Shown here: positions 58,892 through 64,000 of the stretch, in pieces
How positions within the stretch are numbered: the first letter of the stretch is position 1
Layout: the number at the start of each line of letters is the position of its first letter
Origin: Gallionella sp.
GTDB lineage: Bacteria; Pseudomonadota; Gammaproteobacteria; Burkholderiales; Gallionellaceae
NCBI GenBank assembly: GCA_028710525.1
Contig: JAQTTY010000003.1
Location: 124,001 to 188,000, forward strand
Length of the DNA: 64,000 nt
Reading direction: 5' to 3'
The notes under the pieces: generated by a model
Databases searched by the model: none
Told to the model about the DNA's origin: nothing
The model's input: the letters and a program-made list of their open reading frames with translations, nothing else
Made by a program: the position numbers and the translations under genes

Positions 58892-60289
58892 TTACTTCTC
58901 GTCCAACCGGATGGCGATATAGGACGCAGCATCTTCACGCTTAACCAGTAAGGCAACATTGCGGTGAGGCGGCACCTGCTTCAGTATCTGGCTGAATTGC
59001 TTGAGTGAGCGTATCGAAACATTGCCTATCGCCAAGATCACATCACCACGCTGTAGTCCAGAGGCACGCGCAGCACTACCTTTGACATCTTGTATCAGCA
59101 ATCCTCCAGCCACCTCAATTTCCTGCATTTGTTCTGGCGTCAACTCACTAACGGCCAAACCCAAACGTGAGATGGTTTCAGATGCCTCGCCTCCATTCTT
59201 AGAAGAAGACTGTGCCACCACCTTTTCGTCCTGCATCTTGGCGATGACCACATTCACTTTCTTCAATGCACCTTTGCGCCACAATTCCACAACCACACTG
59301 CTTCCCGGCTTAGTCGCTGCGACGATACGTGGCAAATCACTGGAACTGTTGACCGCCTTGCCATCAAATTTGAGAATCACATCGCTGACCTCTATCCCTG
59401 CCTTGTCAGCTGCGGCGCCCTTCTCCACACTGCTAATGAGCGCCCCATTAGGTTTAGCCAGGCCGAAGGACTCAGCTAACTCGCTGGTCAGTTCCTGTAT
59501 GGTCACTCCTATGCGCCCGCGCGTCACTTTGCCGGTGCTGCGCAACTGATCCGCCACTTGAGTGGCAACATCGATAGGGATAGCGAAGGACAGCCCCATA
59601 GAACCACCGGAACGAGTGTATATTTGGGAATTGATACCTACCACCTCACCGCTCATATTGAATAGCGGACCGCCTGAGTTGCCAGGATTGATGGCGACAT
59701 CGGTCTGAATGAAGGGGACGAAATTATCCTGCGGCAATGAACGACCTTTGGCACTGACTATACCGGCCGTCACGCTGCTGTCGAAACCGAATGGTGAACC
59801 TATGGCAACTACCCATTCCCCGACTTTCATCTTATTAGGGTCACCTACCGTGACTTTGGGCAGACCGCTGGCATCGATTTTGATCAAGGCGACATCGGTA
59901 CGTTTATCGGCTCCGATGACCTTTGCACTGAACTCGCGTTTATCGGTTAGTCGTACTGTGATCTTGTCGGCATGATCGACAACATGTGCATTGGTCAGGA
60001 TATAACCATCCGCACTGATGATAAAACCGGAACCCAAAGATTGAGATTCCTGCTCACGAGGCATCTGTGGGGCATAGCGCTTGAAGAATTCATAGAAAGG
60101 ATCCCCCTCAGGCAGATTGGGCATACCGCCCTCTGTACGAACGATTTGGGTGGTGCTGATATTGACGACCGCTGGGCCTTGTTTTTCGACTAACTCTGTA
60201 AAATCGGGCAACTCTTTAGCATAGGTAGCCGCACTGAAAATCAAACTGGCTAACAAACCAAACAACAAAGCACTGACTCTACTGAACAT
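58892..60289 (-). CDS. mucD: DegP/MucD-family periplasmic serine protease
   Basis: 465 residues from the ATG at 60289 (GGGAG eight bases upstream). Signal peptide MFSRVSALLFGLLASLIFSAATYA|KEL. Catalytic triad His102 (LTNAHVV), Asp132 (RTDVALIK) and Ser205 (NPGNSGGPL), then two PDZ domains (~260-345 and ~370-460). Do-type proteases degrade misfolded envelope proteins. Its place at the end of the rpoE-rseABC operon is that of mucD, so it should be induced by sigma-E. Confidence 0.95.
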   Translation of the reverse strand: MFSRVSALLFGLLASLIFSAATYAKELPDFTELVEKQGPAVVNISTTQIVRTEGGMPNLPEGDPFYEFFKRYAPQMPREQESQSLGSGFIISADGYILTNAHVVDHADKITVRLTDKREFSAKVIGADKRTDVALIKIDASGLPKVTVGDPNKMKVGEWVVAIGSPFGFDSSVTAGIVSAKGRSLPQDNFVPFIQTDVAINPGNSGGPLFNMSGEVVGINSQIYTRSGGSMGLSFAIPIDVATQVADQLRSTGKVTRGRIGVTIQELTSELAESFGLAKPNGALISSVEKGAAADKAGIEVSDVILKFDGKAVNSSSDLPRIVAATKPGSSVVVELWRKGALKKVNVVIAKMQDEKVVAQSSSKNGGEASETISRLGLAVSELTPEQMQEIEVAGGLLIQDVKGSAARASGLQRGDVILAIGNVSIRSLKQFSQILKQVPPHRNVALLVKREDAASYIAIRLDEK

Positions 60290-60317
60290 ACTCCACTCTC
60301 CCGTCGAACAGAACAAA

Positions 60318-60767
60318 CTACTTAACGATCTCTACCCATCTCCTAGCCACAAAGGGGCGATTCTGTGAGCGCGACAAACGCTTAGCAAGGCTATGTGACG
60401 TCCAAAAACCTATTACCAATCCCAGCATGCCACCATCAGCAACATACAAGTCACCATTTGCCGTCGTGCCGGACAACCAACTTGCCAAGCCCGCACCCAA
60501 CACCATAGAAATTATTGGGAGCAGATAAGCTAGGCCTATACCGCGCAGCACAGCCCCGTCCGCAACCGATACGATGACCTCATCGCCGGGCTGGGCTGCG
60601 ATTGGATTATCAACTTCAAAATATCTGGGTTTGCTGCAGAATAGTTGCGCGACCTTGCTGGAACCACAACCTTGACCGTTACATTGCTCGCAACCGCTGA
60701 CCTGGTTGGCATTGACCATAGCCCGGCCATCATGAATCTGAACGATAGTGGCACGCGTCTCTAGCAT
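60318..60767 (-). CDS. rseC: RseC/MucC-type sigma-E regulator
   Basis: 149 residues. Cys-rich N-terminus (CEQCNGQGCG, near 27-36) and two TM helices (~77-97 and ~105-125): the SoxR-reducing/RseC family. RseC modulates RseA-RseB control of sigma-E; the cysteines may have a redox role. Starts one base after rseB and ends 28 bases before the mucD ATG. Confidence 0.92.
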   Translation of the reverse strand: MLETRATIVQIHDGRAMVNANQVSGCEQCNGQGCGSSKVAQLFCSKPRYFEVDNPIAAQPGDEVIVSVADGAVLRGIGLAYLLPIISMVLGAGLASWLSGTTANGDLYVADGGMLGLVIGFWTSHSLAKRLSRSQNRPFVARRWVEIVK

Positions 60768-60768
60768 T

Positions 60769-61731
60769 CTACTTGCCGTTGTAGCGTATCGAATCCAGCA
60801 CCCGCATCACAGTGCGGGGTGGCACTTCGCCCACTACGGTATATAGATTTTTGTCGACCACCTTGTGGTACATATGCACCGCACCACGGCTGGACATACC
60901 CTCCACATCATCTTCATCGGAATCGACCGGCTCGATAAAGACCGATATGGCACTTAAACCATCTGAATAGACTATCTGCGTTACCGGCGCATGCTTGCCC
61001 GGCATAGGACGCTGAACCTCAGTCATCTTGGTGAAGCCGACGGGAATCGCATCAGCTACCCAGCCACTTTTATACATTGCAACTCTAGCTGAATTCGCCT
61101 TAGGAGCTTCAACTTGTACTTTTGCCGCCGATTTGCTCGGCACTAGCGAGGACCTATCCAGATCTCCGCCTATCTTCAATTGAGTGAAAGCATATTGCTC
61201 GACCACTTGACCACGCTCACTCAATACTGTGGCTTTCAATAACAGCCCAGTATCGGTATTGACCCACAATTTATGGGTGTAGCGTAGATCATCCTTGGGC
61301 TTGAAGAGCACTATCTGTGCGTTGTAACCGGCCACCGTACCCTGCCCAACATCGGAGATTATGTAGTTCTGGTTCAATGCGGACAATTCATCAGACAACA
61401 GACTAGGGAAACCTCCTCGCCCCTGCTGACTATCCACTTGCACCATCTTATGATTGAGATAACACCAGACTTGACCGTGATGGCGGACGATCTCCCGCTT
61501 GGGGCCATCTAGGCTTTCCAGCTTTTCGTACTCGCTATCAGCCTCAATCAGATGTGTGATTTTGGAAGTTTCGAGACGATTTCCATATTGATAGACAAAG
61601 ATGCCGGTGTACTCAGTCTGGTGCCCAGCAAATGCAGCCGTCTTAAGCCAATTCAGATTGGCTTGCCCTTCCAATGCATAGGCTTGACTGATCGTAAGCA
61701 GCAAACCACAACAGACGAACCAACGTCTCAT
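60769..61731 (-). CDS. rseB: periplasmic sigma-E regulator RseB/MucB
   Basis: 320 residues. Signal peptide MRRWFVCCGLLLTISQAYA|LEG. N-terminal lipoprotein-carrier-like domain (YTGIFVYQYGNRLETSKITH, LDGPKREIVRHHG) and a smaller C-terminal domain (~225-315). RseB binds RseA in the periplasm and protects it from cleavage until lipids or LPS intermediates accumulate. ATGA overlap with rseA. Confidence 0.94.
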   Translation of the reverse strand: MRRWFVCCGLLLTISQAYALEGQANLNWLKTAAFAGHQTEYTGIFVYQYGNRLETSKITHLIEADSEYEKLESLDGPKREIVRHHGQVWCYLNHKMVQVDSQQGRGGFPSLLSDELSALNQNYIISDVGQGTVAGYNAQIVLFKPKDDLRYTHKLWVNTDTGLLLKATVLSERGQVVEQYAFTQLKIGGDLDRSSLVPSKSAAKVQVEAPKANSARVAMYKSGWVADAIPVGFTKMTEVQRPMPGKHAPVTQIVYSDGLSAISVFIEPVDSDEDDVEGMSSRGAVHMYHKVVDKNLYTVVGEVPPRTVMRVLDSIRYNGK

Positions 61732-62228
61732 TGTGCTTTTTCCTCTGGGCTGTATGCCACGGTACGGATATATGAAGCACCGCCATTCATATCATTACTG
61801 GGTGAAAACTCCTGATGGGCCATCAGGTAATCGTTTGATTTAGCCTGCGCCTTCATGCTGACCGGTCGTATATTAGATTGCTGCAAAGCAAGTTGAGGGT
61901 TGGTTTCGGGTGTGATCTGCACCGACATCCATGTAACCACGCCCAAGGCCATCAAAGAAGCCGCGGCAGAAAGCGCGATATTTCTGACTTTCTGCGTGAG
62001 TCCACGGGTGCGCGGGGCAAGTACGGTGGCTTCATTCTTCATACGCTCACGCACGCCGGCACTAATATCTTTGCGCACATACTCAGGTTGGCGCAACACA
62101 TCGCCTATCAAATGATAAGTCGCCCAATCACGATGCGCACTGGCATCACGCTTAATCACATCTAGCAAGGCATCTGCTTCATCCTCAAAGAGCTCCCCGT
62201 CCATCATTGTAGAGATATTGTTTTTCAT
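61728..62228 (-). CDS. rseA: anti-sigma-E factor RseA/MucA
   Basis: 166 residues from the ATG at 62228 (AGGTGG six bases upstream); a GTG three codons earlier overlaps rpoE and is less likely. N-terminal anti-sigma domain (STMMDGELFEDEADALLD, ATYHLIGDVLR), one TM (~83-105) and a periplasmic tail that would bind RseB and be cut by DegS-type proteases. Confidence 0.92.
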   Translation of the reverse strand: MKNNISTMMDGELFEDEADALLDVIKRDASAHRDWATYHLIGDVLRQPEYVRKDISAGVRERMKNEATVLAPRTRGLTQKVRNIALSAAASLMALGVVTWMSVQITPETNPQLALQQSNIRPVSMKAQAKSNDYLMAHQEFSPSNDMNGGASYIRTVAYSPEEKAQ

Positions 62229-62230
62229 GG

Positions 62231-62830
62231 TCACCACCTATTACCTTTACTTGTTTCTAACAATGGACGGAGATTCTCGGCTATAGCCTCGCGCGCCCTG
62301 AATATTCGAGACCGCACTGTACCGACCGGACAATTCATCACACTTGCGATCTCTTCATAACTAAGTCCCTCGATCTCACGTAACGTCAGCGCACTACGAA
62401 GATCTTCAGGTAACTGCTGCAATGACTGCTGCACCACATCGACAACTTGTTTGCTCATGAGTTCATTTTCGGGGGTACTAACTTCTTGCAACAAACCTGC
62501 GTCCTCAAAACCCTCAGACTCTTCGGCATCGAAAGGAGTGCTTGTGGGCGGCCTACGCTTACTCGCCAACAGATGATTCTTCGCAGTATTAATACCTATG
62601 CGATACAGCCATGTATAAAAAGCACTTTCACCACGAAAGCCTGGTAAAGCACGATACGCCTTGATAAATGCATCCTGCGTCACATCCTCAGCCTCGGCCG
62701 GATCACGCACAAAACGCGATATCAGCCGCCCCAAACGACGCTGATATTTCGAGACCAGCAAATCGAATGCATGCTTATCCCCGCGCTGAACGCGTTCTAC
62801 CAATTGCTGATCGACTTCTCGGTCTGCCAT
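62231..62830 (-). CDS. rpoE: RNA polymerase sigma factor RpoE (AlgU)
   Basis: 199 residues from the ATG at 62830, which gives the family's usual start ADREVDQQLVERVQRGD; a GTG at 62878 would add 16 unusual residues. Region 2 is RRLGRLISRFVRDPAEAEDV with AFYTWLYRIGINTAKN; region 4 is LREIEGLSYEEIASVMNCP and GTVRSRIFRAREAI. Directs transcription of envelope-stress genes, and in Pseudomonas the homolog also drives exopolysaccharide genes. A matching promoter lies upstream. Confidence 0.97.
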   Translation of the reverse strand: MADREVDQQLVERVQRGDKHAFDLLVSKYQRRLGRLISRFVRDPAEAEDVTQDAFIKAYRALPGFRGESAFYTWLYRIGINTAKNHLLASKRRPPTSTPFDAEESEGFEDAGLLQEVSTPENELMSKQVVDVVQQSLQQLPEDLRSALTLREIEGLSYEEIASVMNCPVGTVRSRIFRAREAIAENLRPLLETSKGNRW

Positions 62831-62933
62831 CCCTGAAATTTCCAAATATTTATTATTTTGCGGGTCGAATAACGACACTGAACGACTGACTGGGAATACT
62901 TAAACCTTAAGTCATCAAATCACCGCAACGGCA

Positions 62934-62962
62934 CACTGACTGCAAGTATTCAGAATAGTTCC
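62934..62962 (-). promoter_or_regulatory. sigma-E-type promoter before rpoE
   Basis: On the minus strand GGAACT (62957-62962) and TCAGTG (62934-62939) are 17 bases apart, close to the sigma-E pattern GGAACTT-16-TCTGA/TCAAA. It would place the start about 100 bases before the rpoE ATG and give the usual self-activation. No other strong boxes are seen in the 194-base gap. Confidence 0.5.
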
Positions 62963-63024
62963 CAATAAGCCGCACATTCTAATACCAATTAGGCCTAGCT
63001 TGATGATTTTGCCCCCATACTCAT

Positions 63025-64000
63025 CTATTTCAAGGTGAGATGCTCACTCATTTTCAGGGGGATGGCACCCGCAGGCGCGGTATATTCATCCTTATATTTA
63101 TTCGATTCGGTAGCAATCACACCGCTGACAGGGGGATGCGCCTCGGTAGGCTCAACAACAAAGGAAATAGGCTGAACCTTGACCGGCGAAGTTGCCGCTT
63201 GATGTTGTGGGAACAAAAAGCGACCTCCTACCCATCCGAAGGACAAAAACAATATGGCCGATAGTATTTGCACAGAGTTGACGCCTCGCTTCCTCGACCG
63301 AGTCTTTATCGCCCCCACTCCGACATCAGCCAAATGACGAGACTCGGAATCTAACTGCCCAGAAAAAACAACATCATGATTCTGCACCAGTAACTTCTCC
63401 TCATAGGCAAATGGATCATATGCAGGCGCTTTGATCACTGCTAAGTCACTCTTCGCTTGAGGTATCGCAATAGATTTAAAATCCAAAGTAATCAAAGGTT
63501 CTGCAACTCCCCGAGCTTGAGCTGCCAATCCTCCATGTGACTTTTCATGCTTAACTTGCGAGCCCGGTATCGTACGAGGCTGAGCACCCTCAGCAAGTTC
63601 AGAGCGTTTTACCAGCTCCAGACTTGCCAAATGCTCTTCTGCCATTTGCTTCCTCTCCAACGCAATGATTCTTTCCTCTTCAGCGATACGAGCGAGGCGT
63701 ATCTGCTCAAGTCGTTCTAACGCAGCACGACTTGCGGCTTGCGCATCCGAAATTTGTTTGCGTGCCGCTACAACGGCAAGTGCTTCCAAGCGCACCTTCT
63801 CTTCCTCTGCTTGCAGCGCTTTGCTATGAGTCTCATCGCTTAGCTTAGCAAGATGTAAGGAGCGCACCTTTGCCATCTCTATGCGATCTGCAAGCACGCT
63901 GGAATCAGATTGCTTAATCGAAGTCTCTCTCCCTCCGAGCAAGGGCATGTCAGCCGCAGAATGAATAGATGTCGAAGTCTTAGGTACTCGCCATTGCCGC
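63025..64000 (-). CDS. coiled-coil, single-TM protein of unknown function (5' end beyond the window)
   Basis: The frame stays open from the stop at 63025 to the window edge without a stop, so the gene probably begins outside; an ATG at 63948 is only an internal possibility. A charged, Ala/Glu/Arg-rich coiled coil (about the first 120 visible residues, with QAEEEKVRLEAL and EEERIIALERKQMAEE) leads into a polar linker, one TM helix (ILSAILFLSFGWVGGRFLF) and a ~60-residue tail, presumably periplasmic. I do not recognise the family. It lies upstream of rpoE in the same direction but 194 bases away. Confidence 0.7.
   Translation of the reverse strand, partial: RQWRVPKTSTSIHSAADMPLLGGRETSIKQSDSSVLADRIEMAKVRSLHLAKLSDETHSKALQAEEEKVRLEALAVVAARKQISDAQAASRAALERLEQIRLARIAEEERIIALERKQMAEEHLASLELVKRSELAEGAQPRTIPGSQVKHEKSHGGLAAQARGVAEPLITLDFKSIAIPQAKSDLAVIKAPAYDPFAYEEKLLVQNHDVVFSGQLDSESRHLADVGVGAIKTRSRKRGVNSVQILSAILFLSFGWVGGRFLFPQHQAATSPVKVQPISFVVEPTEAHPPVSGVIATESNKYKDEYTAPAGAIPLKMSEHLTLK

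Overview
The window looks like a chromosomal segment of a Gram-negative betaproteobacterium, plausibly a Nitrosomonadales or Gallionellaceae-type organism. The class rests on the conserved order rpoE-rseA-rseB-rseC-mucD-lepA-lepB-DUF4845-rnc-era-recO-pdxJ-acpS-nagZ at the right end, and on the general resemblance of the proteins. The family-level guess is recognition only. No tRNA, rRNA, CRISPR array, insertion sequence or integrase is visible. No gap between genes exceeds about 260 bases. Both window edges cut a gene.

1-13.0 kb (minus strand): a block of cyclic-di-GMP enzymes. Four large proteins with both GGDEF and EAL domains (starts at 12991, 10106, 7599 and 4699) are joined by ATGA stop/start overlaps and differ mainly in their N-terminal sensors (MHYT, seven-helix MASE-like, periplasmic PhnD-like, Cache-HAMP). 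A small orphan protein and an edge-truncated GGDEF protein follow.

13.2-19.7 kb: housekeeping genes. Aconitase acnA and a MipA/OmpV-type porin lie on the plus strand. On the minus strand hpt, a methylthioinosine-type phosphorylase, peptide deformylase and a K+ channel with a TrkA domain form a tight run.

19.9-48.0 kb: a large exopolysaccharide island in three parts. (a) An O-acetylation module: AlgI-like and AlgJ-like on plus, AlgX-like and AlgF-like on minus, the latter two preceded by a lipoprotein that resembles a polysaccharide deacetylase but has lost key metal ligands. (b) A plus-strand coupled operon: BcsE (c-di-GMP receptor with an RxGD motif), a TPR/beta-barrel outer-membrane protein, a PgaC-like family 2 glycosyltransferase, a 66-residue one-helix protein and a NodB deacetylase with apparently intact motifs. 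(c) A minus-strand cellulose operon: bcsD, bcsP (BcsR-like), bcsQ, bcsA, bcsB, bcsZ, bcsC, a small TPR protein, a second BcsQ-like ATPase and a GH18-type hydrolase. Parts (a) and (c) together resemble the acetylated-cellulose wss system of Pseudomonas. Part (b) looks like a second synthase-dependent polymer system, probably making an N-acetylhexosamine polymer, headed by a cellulose-type c-di-GMP receptor. This is the most interesting part of the window.

48.1-64.0 kb (minus strand): ligA and zipA behind a good sigma-70-type promoter; then nagZ, acpS, pdxJ, recO, era, rnc, DUF4845, lepB and lepA; then the sigma-E envelope-stress operon rpoE-rseA-rseB-rseC-mucD, ended by a hairpin with a T-tract. 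A sigma-E-like promoter precedes rpoE. An edge-truncated coiled-coil membrane protein of unknown function closes the window.

How it fits together: many sensors feed a c-di-GMP pool near the locus, and at least two proteins in the locus carry recognisable c-di-GMP-binding motifs (BcsA PilZ and BcsE RxGD). Acetylating, deacetylating and hydrolytic enzymes would then tailor the secreted polymer(s).
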